Below, piece by piece: positions 35,855 through 44,451 of a DNA stretch of 64,000 bases. Location: positions 547,484 through 611,483 of the forward strand of contig NZ_LRTV01000001.1 of the NCBI RefSeq assembly GCF_003408845.1, given 5' to 3'. The notes beneath the pieces are model-generated. The model worked only from the letters and a program-made list of their open reading frames with translations. It ran no database searches and was not told the origin of the DNA. Numbering within the stretch: the stretch's first letter is position 1; every line of letters begins with the position of its first letter. Made by a program: the position numbers and the translations under genes. Origin of the DNA: Gardnerella massiliensis. Its GTDB lineage: Bacteria > Actinomycetota > Actinomycetes > Actinomycetales > Bifidobacteriaceae.

Positions 35855-37368
35855 TATTTCGCTCCTTCAGCTCGGTGCGTGTTGTCGTCAGCATGAGTAT
35901 GGCCGGTGGTTGGCGGCTTAGGAGGGGCCGGAGGCATAGGAGGAAGTGCGTTTGCCGACGCTTCTTCGTGATTTTGAGGCTGATGCGCTTGCGTTTCGGT
36001 TCCTTGCGTTTCGGTTTCGTACGTCACTTTAGACACTGATTCAGATTCTTCAGATTCTTCGAATTTTTCGGATTCCTCAGCTTCCTCAGATTCTACAGAT
36101 TCCTCAGCTCCCTCAGTTTCTACAGTTTCCTCAGATTCTTCAGATTCTACAGCTTCCTCAGATTCCTTAACTTCTTCCGCTTGCGCTTGAGCCGTCTCAT
36201 TATCTACGTTAGGAGAAGTGTGTTCAGCGAGACCTTCAGCAGCGTTAGCACTATTTTCAGCAGCGTCAGCACTATTTTCAGACGACTTTTCGCTACTTTC
36301 TTCCTCATGCGCAAGTTTGGAATCTTCCTCAAGATCCTCACTGTCATCTTTCACAATCAAGCCGCGACCCCACGTCATGGTCGTTTCTATAGACTGGAAC
36401 ACCTCACCATAGCGGCCAGTTCGACCAGAATGAACCGACTGCGCAAGGCGCGCAATCCCCTCATTTTCAGCTGAATTATTGCGCAAGGATTGCGTCACCA
36501 TTTCAACAGCTTCACGAGCCTGAGCAGCGCGACGAGCTTTCTTAGAGAGTCGCCTATGACGTTCAACATGATCAGGCTGATCATCTGCAGATATGCTTAC
36601 GCTACTACGATTTTGGTCATGCTCAACAGCCTGCTGCGCTTTTGACTTCTGCTCAACGTCAGAATCAGGGAAGTACAGTGCAGAATCGTAGGATCCTTCA
36701 CGTTCGTCGCGCACAATCTTTCCTGTATGAAGTTCGACCACGCGCTTACGCATTGAATTCACGATTTCCTCATTATGCGTAGCCATCACAATCGTGGTAC
36801 CCGTACGATTAATAGCATCCAGCACTTCCATAATGCCGAGAGAAGTCGTAGGATCCAAGTTACCAGTAGGCTCGTCGGCAAGAAGAATTTGCGGATGATT
36901 TACGTACGCGCGAGCAATAGCCACACGCTGAGCCTCACCACCAGAAAGTTCGTGAGGATAATTGTTTTCCTTACCCGTTAAACCAACTGTTTCCAAAACG
37001 CGCGGCACAAGCGAACGAATAGTCGCCCTACTCGTACCAATCACTTCCAAAGCAAAAGCAACATTTTGGTACACGGTTTTGTTATTAAGTAACTTATAAT
37101 CCTGGAAAATAAAGCCAAGCGAGCGACGATACTGCGGCACCTGGCGGTTAGAAAGTCGTCGCAAATCGTTGCCAGCTACGTGAATTTCGCCACTATTTGC
37201 TTCTTCTTCGCGAAGCAGCAAACTAAGCAATGTAGTTTTCCCAGAACCGGAAGCACCAACCAAAAACACAAAATCTCCACGATCAACATGCAAAGACACA
37301 TCGTCTAATGCCGGACGCGTACCTCGAGGGTATATTTTTGACACATGATCTAATGAAATCAGCGACAT
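35854..37368 (-). CDS. ftsE: Cell-division ATPase FtsE with long acidic C-terminal extension
   Basis: The N-terminal 230 residues are a standard FtsE: Walker A GASGSGKTT, FIFQDYKLLNNKTVYQNVAF, signature LSGGEAQRV, Walker B ILLADEPTGNLDP. A further 270 or so residues follow, first basic (HRRLSKKARRAAQAREAVE), then very rich in Glu/Ser (SEESEETVETEGAEE-like runs), and ending in a proline stretch. Ordinary FtsE is about 220-230 residues, so this doubles the protein. The start at 37368 has GGAAGG seven bases upstream; the frame opens two codons earlier at a TTG. It is coupled to ftsX. Confidence 0.93.
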   Translation of the reverse strand: MSLISLDHVSKIYPRGTRPALDDVSLHVDRGDFVFLVGASGSGKTTLLSLLLREEEANSGEIHVAGNDLRRLSNRQVPQYRRSLGFIFQDYKLLNNKTVYQNVAFALEVIGTSRATIRSLVPRVLETVGLTGKENNYPHELSGGEAQRVAIARAYVNHPQILLADEPTGNLDPTTSLGIMEVLDAINRTGTTIVMATHNEEIVNSMRKRVVELHTGKIVRDEREGSYDSALYFPDSDVEQKSKAQQAVEHDQNRSSVSISADDQPDHVERHRRLSKKARRAAQAREAVEMVTQSLRNNSAENEGIARLAQSVHSGRTGRYGEVFQSIETTMTWGRGLIVKDDSEDLEEDSKLAHEEESSEKSSENSADAAENSANAAEGLAEHTSPNVDNETAQAQAEEVKESEEAVESEESEETVETEGAEESVESEEAEESEKFEESEESESVSKVTYETETQGTETQAHQPQNHEEASANALPPMPPAPPKPPTTGHTHADDNTHRAEGAK

Positions 37369-37444
37369 TTTCAATCCTTCCGAAGATTATGTGTAATTGA
37401 GATTATGTGTATTTGTTGGTTTTTAGTTCTAAATTAACTTTAGT

Positions 37445-38587
37445 TTAAGATTCTTTTTCCGCTTCAGCTTCTTTTTGAGCCGCAACTCGCTGCTCGTGAC
37501 GCCAGCGAATACCAGCTTCAATAAAACCGTCAATATCACCGTCAAAAACAGCTTGAGTTTGCGAAGTTTCGTAACCAGTGCGCAAATCCTTCACCATTTG
37601 ATACGGGTGAAGTACGTAAGAACGCATCTGATCTCCCCAACTTGCCTTAATATCTCCAGCAAGCTCCTTCTTTTTCGCAGCTTCCTCTTGATGCTTAATC
37701 ACAAGCAAACGCGACTGCAAAACAGCCATTGCGGCAGCACGATTCTGGATTTGGCTTCGCTCATCTTGCATAGAAACAACCAAACCGGTTGGCAAATGCG
37801 TAATACGAACAGCAGAATAAGTAGTATTTACGCCTTGTCCGCCAGGGCCTGAAGCTTGGAAAGTATCCACGCGAATGTCAGAATCTGGAATATCGATATG
37901 ATCCGTAGCTTCAACAAGAGGAATAACTTCCACAGCACTAAATCCAGTTTGACGACGGCCTTGATTGTCAAATGGCGAAATACGAACCATTCTGTGCGTG
38001 CCACCTTCTACAGAAAGGCGACCATACGCGTAAGGGGCATCCACTTGGAAAGTTGCGGATTTAATACCAGCTTCTTCCGCATAAGACGTGTCCATCATCT
38101 TAGTTTTGTAGCCGTTACGCTCCGCCCAACGCAAGTACATACGAAGAAGCATTTGCGCAAAATCAGCAGCGTCAACACCGCCTGCGCCCGAGCGAATCGT
38201 AACAACTGCAGAACGAGCATCGTATTCGCCGTCAAGAAGAGTCTGCACTTCCATATCGTCAAGTTCGTGAGCAATATTTCCAAGCTCCTCTTGGGCCTCG
38301 CTCATAGAATCAGCATCGCCTTCTTCTTCACCAAGCTCAATTAAAGTTTTAGTATCCTCAATTCGCTGCTCGACAGCTTGCAAACGCTTCAGCTGAGACT
38401 GAGCTGCAGAAAGCTTACTCGTAACTTGCTGAGCATGCTCAGAATCGTCCCAAAGTCCAGGCTCCGCAGCCTGCTTTTCTAAATCAGCAATCGTAGCCTT
38501 CAACGAATCAACGTCTAAAGCTTTAGAAATCGAAGAATACTTTGCTTCAACATCATTTAACGCTTGGGAAAAATCAAATTCCGCCAT
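37445..38587 (-). CDS. prfB: Peptide chain release factor 2
   Basis: It recognises UGA and UAA and triggers peptide release. 380 residues. The catalytic loop is [19 protein letters not shown]. The recognition region contains [15 protein letters not shown]. The frame is continuous, so there is no programmed +1 frameshift at the usual early position; autoregulation by frameshifting is absent here. It lies 76 bases upstream of ftsE on the same strand, the order found in many actinobacteria. Confidence 0.96.
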   Translation of the reverse strand: MAEFDFSQALNDVEAKYSSISKALDVDSLKATIADLEKQAAEPGLWDDSEHAQQVTSKLSAAQSQLKRLQAVEQRIEDTKTLIELGEEEGDADSMSEAQEELGNIAHELDDMEVQTLLDGEYDARSAVVTIRSGAGGVDAADFAQMLLRMYLRWAERNGYKTKMMDTSYAEEAGIKSATFQVDAPYAYGRLSVEGGTHRMVRISPFDNQGRRQTGFSAVEVIPLVEATDHIDIPDSDIRVDTFQASGPGGQGVNTTYSAVRITHLPTGLVVSMQDERSQIQNRAAAMAVLQSRLLVIKHQEEAAKKKELAGDIKASWGDQMRSYVLHPYQMVKDLRTGYETSQTQAVFDGDIDGFIEAGIRWRHEQRVAAQKEAEAEKES

Positions 38588-38704
38588 TTACTTAACGTAC
38601 CTCTTTACATACTCAATAACTCGTCTTACGCAATCACTATTCGCAAAACTCTTAGCAAATAAACTTTTTTACTTTTTGCTATTTACTTTTTACTCTTTAC
38701 AAGT

Positions 38705-39478
38705 TTAACGTACAGTCAAAATCTCAGGACCATTCTCCGTAATTGCAATCGTATGCTCGCTGTGAGCGCCGCGAGAACCATCCGAAGAACGAAGCGTCCA
38801 ACCATCTTTTGGATCCTGATAAATTTCGTCAGTAGTCTTTAAGAACCACGGTTCAATAGCAATCACCAAGCCCGGGCGAAGCTTGTAACCGTGGTGAGCA
38901 CTGCCATCGTTAGGAACGTGCGGATCACCATGCATAATGTGTCCTACGCCGTGGCCGCCAAACTCAAGGTTTACGCTGTAACCATACTCGTGAGCAACGC
39001 AACCAATAGCTGCAGAAATATCGCCAAGACGGTTGCCTGGCTGAGCCATGTTAATGCCAGCTTCCAGCGCTTCCTCAGTGCACTTAATCAAACGCAAATC
39101 CTCAGGATCCGCATGCTTTCCAACCACAAAGCTAACAGCAGAATCTCCAACCCAACCGTCAACGTTAATCGCCAAATCAAGAGTCAGCAAATCGCCGTCT
39201 TTAAGATTGTAATCGTATGGAACTCCGTGAAGAACAGCATCGTTTACAGAAGTGCAAATGTAGTGCGCAAAAGGACCAGTTCCAAAATCAGGAGCGTAAT
39301 CGACATAGCAAGAAGACGCACCTTTACGGCTCACAATACGCTGGCGAACGAAGTCATCAATCTCAAGAAGATTCGTGCCAACTTTGGTCATTGCTTGTAA
39401 GTCTTTAAGAATACTACCGACGAAGCGACCTGCAGGTTTCATCGCTTCAATTTCAGCTGGAGTTTTCAGTTCAATCAT
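38705..39478 (-). CDS. map: Methionine aminopeptidase, type I
   Basis: It removes N-terminal methionine from nascent proteins. 257 residues. The five metal ligands are visible in order: Asp in LTLDLAINVDGW, Asp in GWVGDSAVSF, His in GHGVGHIMHGDPHVPN, Glu in VIAIEPWFL and Glu in GAHSEHTIAIT. The N-terminus IELKTPAEIEAMKPAGRFVG is standard. There is no SH3-like zinc-finger extension. It is upstream of prfB with a 117-base gap. Confidence 0.96.
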   Translation of the reverse strand: MIELKTPAEIEAMKPAGRFVGSILKDLQAMTKVGTNLLEIDDFVRQRIVSRKGASSCYVDYAPDFGTGPFAHYICTSVNDAVLHGVPYDYNLKDGDLLTLDLAINVDGWVGDSAVSFVVGKHADPEDLRLIKCTEEALEAGINMAQPGNRLGDISAAIGCVAHEYGYSVNLEFGGHGVGHIMHGDPHVPNDGSAHHGYKLRPGLVIAIEPWFLKTTDEIYQDPKDGWTLRSSDGSRGAHSEHTIAITENGPEILTVR

Positions 39479-39592
39479 GATTTAAGACTAACGCGCAGGC
39501 ACGAAAACGGCGCAAAATATGGCGAAAATACGAGGAACATATAGCGAAAATACTAACTGAATAGTGTCGCTTAATAGTTGTAAGCTAAGCTC

Positions 39593-41734
39593 ATGTTTAA
39601 TAACAATGAAGATAATAACAACAATAATAAGGAATCACAGAAAGAAATTTCTGCTGTAGATTTCGACCCTGCCTCCTTCTCATCCGTTACCCGACCACAA
39701 GACGATTTATTCCGTTACGTAAACGGTCCTTGGATTGACACTTACACTCTTCCAGAAGATAAGCCAATGTTTGGTGCTTTCTACAAGCTTTCAGAAGATG
39801 CAGAGACGCAAATTCGAGATATTTTAGAAAGCGAAGATTGCCCAGCCAAAAAGTCGCAAACTTTGTACCGTAAATATTTGGATACTGCAGCTATTGAAAA
39901 AGCTGGGATTACGCCAATTAAAAGCGATTTAGACGCTGTTGATGCGGCGGCCAGCAAAGAAGATTTGGTTCGCACTATTGGTACCCTTACCCCGTACGGC
40001 GGACCAAATGCAATGTTCGCTTTTGGCGTTTACGGAGACCCTAAAGACCCTAAAACAAATGTTATGCATATTGAGCAGGGTGGATTGGGCTTGCCAGACG
40101 AAGCGTACTATCGCGAGGATAGTTACGCTCCAATTCGCGAAGAATACGTAAAAATGGTGGCTGCTTTGTTGCGCTTAGCTGGATACGGTGATGCCGCCGC
40201 TAGCCAGGAACTTGCCGAGCGCTTTTTGAAGGTGGAAACACAAATCGCAAGCAACCACTGGGATAACGTAGCAACTCGCGATTCTCAAAAAACTTATAAT
40301 CCTTACAATTATGCTGATTTGGCAAAAACGTTTGAAGCGCTGAATCTTGACGCATTCTTGGACGCTGCTCAAAAATCTTACGACAATTGCGAAGAAGCAA
40401 AGAATCAGCCAATCAATGTTCGCAAATCTTTTAGCAAAGTGATAGTTCACGAGCCAAGCTTTATAGAAGGATTAAATAAGGTTTGGCAAGAAGCCGACTT
40501 AGAAGATCTAAAGCTTTGGGCACGCGTACACGTGATTTTGTGCTGGGCAAGCATGTTGAGTGAAGATTTTGCACAAGCCCGATTCGACTTCTACGGCAAG
40601 GTGCTTTCTGGAGCTACTAAGCCACGCGACCGCTGGAAGCGTGCAATCGGAGTTGTTGACGATGCTTGCGGCGAAGAAGTTGGCCGCGAGTACGTGCGCT
40701 TGCACTTCCCTGAGTCGTCTAAAAAGTATATGGAAGGCTTAGTTGGCAATCTTATTAACGCCTACCGCGAGTCGATTTCTCACAGCAGCTGGCTTGGCGA
40801 GGAGACTAAGGCAAAGGCCTTGGAAAAGCTTAGCAAGTTTGAGCCAAATATTGGTTACACAAACCATTGGATCGACTACTCTGCGCTCAATATTAAGGAA
40901 GACGCTGGCTTAATTGATAATATGCGCGAAGTTTCTCGATTTGTGTTTGGTAGGTATACTGCAAAAGTTGGAGAACCTGTGGACCGCGAAGAGTGGCAGA
41001 TGACTCCGCAAACCGTAAACGCTTACTACGATCCGTTGCTTAACGTAATCGTGTTCCCAGCTGCGATTTTGCAACCGCCATTCTTTAACCCGAGTGCTCC
41101 AGACGCAGCAAATTACGGTGCTATTGGTGCAGTAATCGGCCACGAAATCGGCCACGGTTTTGACGACCAAGGTTGCGAATACGACGGCGACGGTGTGCTT
41201 AACAATTGGTGGACAGAAGAAGACAAGACCAACTTTACTGAGCGCACTAAAAAGCTTATTGAGCAATACAATGCGTTTACACCAACGCAGCTGATTGTTA
41301 AATACTCTCACTTAAAGAGCAAAGAAGAGCGCGATGCAATGCCTCACGTAAATGGCGCTTTAACAATCGGTGAGAATATTGGTGATTTAAGCGGCGTAAC
41401 TATTGCGCTTAAAGCCTACGCTTTCGCTTTGCAAAAGAGCGAAGGGCGAGAGATTGACGGAAGTGACGATGCGATTCGCGAAACTTTGCTGAACGCTCCT
41501 GAGGTAGACGGTTTCACTGCTTTGCAGCGATTCTTCTTAAGCTACGCGCTTGTGTGGCGTTCAAAGTCTCGTAACGAGATTGCGGAACAGTACCTTCAAA
41601 TCGACCCGCACTCCCCTGCAGAATGCCGCACTAACGGTATCGCGCGCAACGTAGACTTGTTCTACGATGCCTTCGACGTTAAAGAAGGCGACGAAATGTG
41701 GCTTGCTCCAAGCGAGCGCGTACACATTTGGTAA
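39593..41734 (+). CDS. pepO: M13-family metallopeptidase (PepO-like)
   Basis: 713 residues, typical of neprilysin-type oligopeptidases. The zinc site is VIGHEIGHGFDDQG (HExxH), with the third ligand in GENIGDLSGV. NAYYDPLLNVIVFPAAILQPPFF and the C-terminal CRTNG/RNVDLFYDAFDV are diagnostic. No signal peptide is seen; the N-terminus is Asn-rich, so it is predicted to be cytoplasmic and to degrade small peptides, which fits a genome with a peptide importer. The start is the ATG in TAAGCTCATG. Confidence 0.93.
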   Translation: MFNNNEDNNNNNKESQKEISAVDFDPASFSSVTRPQDDLFRYVNGPWIDTYTLPEDKPMFGAFYKLSEDAETQIRDILESEDCPAKKSQTLYRKYLDTAAIEKAGITPIKSDLDAVDAAASKEDLVRTIGTLTPYGGPNAMFAFGVYGDPKDPKTNVMHIEQGGLGLPDEAYYREDSYAPIREEYVKMVAALLRLAGYGDAAASQELAERFLKVETQIASNHWDNVATRDSQKTYNPYNYADLAKTFEALNLDAFLDAAQKSYDNCEEAKNQPINVRKSFSKVIVHEPSFIEGLNKVWQEADLEDLKLWARVHVILCWASMLSEDFAQARFDFYGKVLSGATKPRDRWKRAIGVVDDACGEEVGREYVRLHFPESSKKYMEGLVGNLINAYRESISHSSWLGEETKAKALEKLSKFEPNIGYTNHWIDYSALNIKEDAGLIDNMREVSRFVFGRYTAKVGEPVDREEWQMTPQTVNAYYDPLLNVIVFPAAILQPPFFNPSAPDAANYGAIGAVIGHEIGHGFDDQGCEYDGDGVLNNWWTEEDKTNFTERTKKLIEQYNAFTPTQLIVKYSHLKSKEERDAMPHVNGALTIGENIGDLSGVTIALKAYAFALQKSEGREIDGSDDAIRETLLNAPEVDGFTALQRFFLSYALVWRSKSRNEIAEQYLQIDPHSPAECRTNGIARNVDLFYDAFDVKEGDEMWLAPSERVHIW

Positions 41735-41755
41735 GTCGCGGTAACTACGTATAAA

Positions 41756-41803
41756 TAAAGCCTGCACGCGTTTTATTGAAACGTTTGCAGGCTTATTTTT
41801 TAT
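41756..41803. terminator. Bidirectional terminator between pepO and the CAP-domain gene
   Basis: AAGCCTGCACGCGTTT and AAACGTTTGCAGGCTT form a 16-bp stem with one mismatch around a TATTG loop (41758-41794). A T run follows on the plus strand (ATTTTTTATT) and TTTATTTAT on the minus strand. Confidence 0.85.
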
Positions 41804-41866
41804 TGTGTGACAGCGAACTTTTGGCGACGTCACGTTTTATTTTTAACTGAATTTACTTTGCTAAAT

Positions 41867-43132
41867 TTACTTGGTTGCGGAAGACTCAGCAGATTCGGAA
41901 GATACGGAAGTTTCAGAAGATTCAGAATCTGCGGAAGATTCGGAATCTGCAGAAACCGCAACTTTCTTTCGCTTAAGTAAGTAGAACCACATGCCGTAAC
42001 CTATTGCCGCACACAGCACAATCACAAGCAAAACAGTCCACACTAAAGTTGAAACTGAACTATTGTTCCGGCTCTGCTTTGTAGCATCAACAACTTTGCC
42101 ACTCACATGCAGCGCGCGATGCTTACCAACCGCAATGCGATCGTGCGCGTTACGATCATCCTTACTCTCTTTTTTACTATCTTCTTTGCCCTGCTTTTTC
42201 TGCTTGCTATCTGACTTCTTATTATCAGACTTTTTGCCATCCGACTTTTTAGCAGCATCTTTCGCATGAGAGTCGCGATTCTTACTACGACTACCGTTCT
42301 CCTGCGTTTCCTCGTCTTGAGAGAAAGTATGCTGCGGAGCCGTGGAATCACCACTCACTTTTCCGTCTGGAAAATCAGTATCGCCGTTATATAAAGACAA
42401 TGTAAGTGCTGAAACTATACCGTAAGGGCCACCAGGAGCCTCACCGTAGCCGAAAGAAAGATTTCTAGGGTTCAAAATTTGGTACAAATGACCATTATTT
42501 TCAGTAAACATTCCACCGGCGGCACGCAAGGATGCTTCTTCGTCCGGAATCCACATCTGCACGGAACCAGCAAGATCCGTTCCCCAAGCGAGATCCTCAC
42601 CCCAAGCCTTGCGACCAGCGTAATTAGGTGCGCTCACGCCGTCTGGTCCAAAATGACCAAACTGCCCGTGTTGCGCAGTTTCTTGCGCGCGACGATACGC
42701 ATCATCCTCATTTTCAGAATCGTACTGAATATTATTAACGTAAGCCGCCTTCGACAATCCGTAGCGACTCACGTAATCTTGCAAAGGCATGCCCTCAAAG
42801 TACATACTGCGATCGTCGTACAAACGCGAGCGCGCATTACGAATAGCGGCAATAATATAGCGAGCTGTGCCGTAAGAGCGTACGGAAGTTGCGATAGCGT
42901 TATGATTTGGTTGAATTATTGGTTTTTGAGAAGATACAGTGGAATACGAAGCAGAAGAAAAGTCTGAACGGCGTGCTGTGGAGTAGGAAGCTACGCAACA
43001 CGACATAGCAACAACTACACAAGCGACCAAAGCAGCCAAAACCGCATGCTTTACACGCAGCAATCGCGACGTTTGTGCATCGTTTCTCATAGTGAGACTA
43101 TGTATTGAATTTTGCGGATTGTTCTGAATCAT
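41867..43132 (-). CDS. Membrane-anchored CAP/SCP-domain surface protein
   Basis: 421 residues. An N-terminal hydrophobic segment (HAVLAALVACVVVAMSCCVASY) is followed by a CAP-type domain: HGQFGHFGPDG, AWGEDLAWG, MWIPDEEASLR and NNGHLYQILNPRNLSFGYG match the histidine and glutamate motifs of the family. Next comes a highly basic K/S/D-rich linker, then one transmembrane helix (STLVWTVLLVIVLCAAIGYGMWFYLL), KRKK and an acidic Ser/Glu tail. The domain should face outward. Bacterial CAP proteins lack a settled biochemical role. It is convergent with pepO. Confidence 0.75.
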   Translation of the reverse strand: MIQNNPQNSIHSLTMRNDAQTSRLLRVKHAVLAALVACVVVAMSCCVASYSTARRSDFSSASYSTVSSQKPIIQPNHNAIATSVRSYGTARYIIAAIRNARSRLYDDRSMYFEGMPLQDYVSRYGLSKAAYVNNIQYDSENEDDAYRRAQETAQHGQFGHFGPDGVSAPNYAGRKAWGEDLAWGTDLAGSVQMWIPDEEASLRAAGGMFTENNGHLYQILNPRNLSFGYGEAPGGPYGIVSALTLSLYNGDTDFPDGKVSGDSTAPQHTFSQDEETQENGSRSKNRDSHAKDAAKKSDGKKSDNKKSDSKQKKQGKEDSKKESKDDRNAHDRIAVGKHRALHVSGKVVDATKQSRNNSSVSTLVWTVLLVIVLCAAIGYGMWFYLLKRKKVAVSADSESSADSESSETSVSSESAESSATK

Positions 43133-43459
43133 AAAATATTCTTCTTCACTTTATATAACACTTTATATAACGTTTTACTGACGCTTTTGCCTAATACTAC
43201 CTTGTCATAAGGAATAAGATACGACACAATACGGCACAACTTGCCTACAACTTATGCGTAGAATTGTCAACTTTCGTAGTCGATTGTGCATAACTTTTAG
43301 CTTTTAACCACAACGGAGAAATTTTCTGGCAGAACTGTTGCGCAACGTTAATAGTAGATACTACTGCGGCATTTCCTCATAGCTGCGAAGCTCAGAGGCA
43401 ATGGTGGCTCTGTTTTCGGGGCTGAAATGGCTGCAGTCCAATTCTTGAAAGGATAAAAT
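43133..43459. other. Intergenic region upstream of ssb
   Basis: This 327-base gap between the divergent CAP-domain gene and ssb is AT-rich at its left end. A more structured, G/C-richer stretch follows at about 43350-43440 (repeated GGCTGNAATGGCTG-like words), which may form part of the ssb leader. No ORF with a plausible product and no tRNA is seen. Confidence 0.4.
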
Positions 43460-43945
43460 ATGGCACAACAACAGTCAACAGTGACAATTAGCGGATATGT
43501 AGGCGCAGAACCGGTGTGTTTTGGCAATAACGAATATTCGCCGGCTTGCTCGCTAAGAATCGGCAGCACTCAGTCCTATTACCGAAATGATGAGCAACAG
43601 TGGCACGATCGTCCAACTACGTGGATGACAGTGAAAGCGTATCGCACTTTGGCTTCAAACGTGCTGAAAAGTGTGCATAAAGGCGACGCCATCGTAGTTT
43701 ACGGCACTTTAAGTACCGAAAGTTGGACTAAAGACGGCAATAATTACAATCGCGTTGTTGTAGAAGCACAGACTATCGGTCATGATTTGAATCGCGGAAC
43801 CACACAATTTACAAAAGGAAACGCTGAAACTGCTAAAAATGGGCAGACGAAAGACAGCAATCAGTCACAAAACGAAAAAATAGAATGTACTGACTCTCAC
43901 TCAGACAGCACGGACGACGAATATGGAGGTGATGCTGATATCTAA
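43460..43945 (+). CDS. ssb: Single-stranded DNA-binding protein, paralogue-type
   Basis: 161 residues with an OB-fold: VTISGYVGAEPVCF, CSLRIGSTQSYY, TTWMTVKAYRTLASNVLKSVHKGDAIVVYGTLSTESW and RVVVEAQTIGHDL. The start has AAAGGA. It is not next to rpsF/rpsR/rplI, and its C-terminus (DDEYGGDADI) is acidic but lacks the DDDIPF-like tip used to recruit partner proteins. It is therefore probably a second, specialised SSB rather than the replicative one. Confidence 0.85.
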   Translation: MAQQQSTVTISGYVGAEPVCFGNNEYSPACSLRIGSTQSYYRNDEQQWHDRPTTWMTVKAYRTLASNVLKSVHKGDAIVVYGTLSTESWTKDGNNYNRVVVEAQTIGHDLNRGTTQFTKGNAETAKNGQTKDSNQSQNEKIECTDSHSDSTDDEYGGDADI

Positions 43946-43965
43946 AGAAAATACTTATTACCAGT

Positions 43966-44371
43966 GTGGTAGAGATTTGAGATTTTTCGCACTGAACGAA
44001 GGACGCTCGCGCGGATTGCGACGCGCTCGCTACGAAACTCGCGTTGGAAGTCCACTGGACTTCCAACTTAAGCGAGTCTCCGCTCCGAGTTGCCTTCGCG
44101 CGCTACGCTTCAAGCGCTTCGGCAGGTCGTCGCGCAGAGCCGAAGGCTACTGACAAGCCGAGCGAAGAAGAAAAATCGAAAAATCTCTGCGATAAAACAC
44201 GGTTATTAACGATCAAACACGCAGAGTTTGGGGGATTTCTCTACGAGAACTAAAAGAGGACTGAGGAAGCAACATTCTTTAAAGAACAAAGCAGACATAA
44301 AAAGCCTCTAACAGTCAGAGCGACGAAGGACGGGACGTTCGAGGAGAGAAATCCCCCAAAACTCGCGCCAC
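43966..44371. mobile_element. MITE-like structured element (406 bp) containing dispersed hairpin copy 4
   Basis: It is bounded by GTGGTAGAG at the left and CTCGCGCCAC at the right, which are imperfect inverted termini. The left part is the dispersed multi-hairpin element with altered core arms (GTTGGAAGTCC/GGACTTCCAAC). The right part holds a separate 18-bp inverted repeat (see 44224-44364). No open frame inside looks like a gene. A 128-bp element with matching ends is at 50572-50699. Movement by a transposase in trans is possible but not shown. Confidence 0.55.
44224..44364. ncRNA. Candidate structured RNA between ssb and proS
   Basis: GAGTTTGGGGGATTTCTCT (44224-44242) is complementary to AGAGAAATCCCCCAAAACTC (44345-44364), with one bulged base. 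The arms enclose about 100 bases that contain shorter complementary words (GGACTG/CAGTC). The shape resembles a long closed RNA such as a regulatory ncRNA, or a palindrome in a mobile element. The strand is undetermined. No match to tmRNA, RNase P or SRP RNA consensus was recognised. Confidence 0.35.
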
Positions 44372-44451
44372 AGCAAAGAATAAAATGCCACCAAGAATAG
44401 TGATATTCCTGGCGGCAAATTACGAAAGAAAGTTGTTACGAAAGCAAAGCG

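Noticed and set aside
37445-38587. Programmed frameshift in prfB
   Set aside because: The frame is continuous from the start codon; no in-frame early TGA with a slippery CTT context is present.
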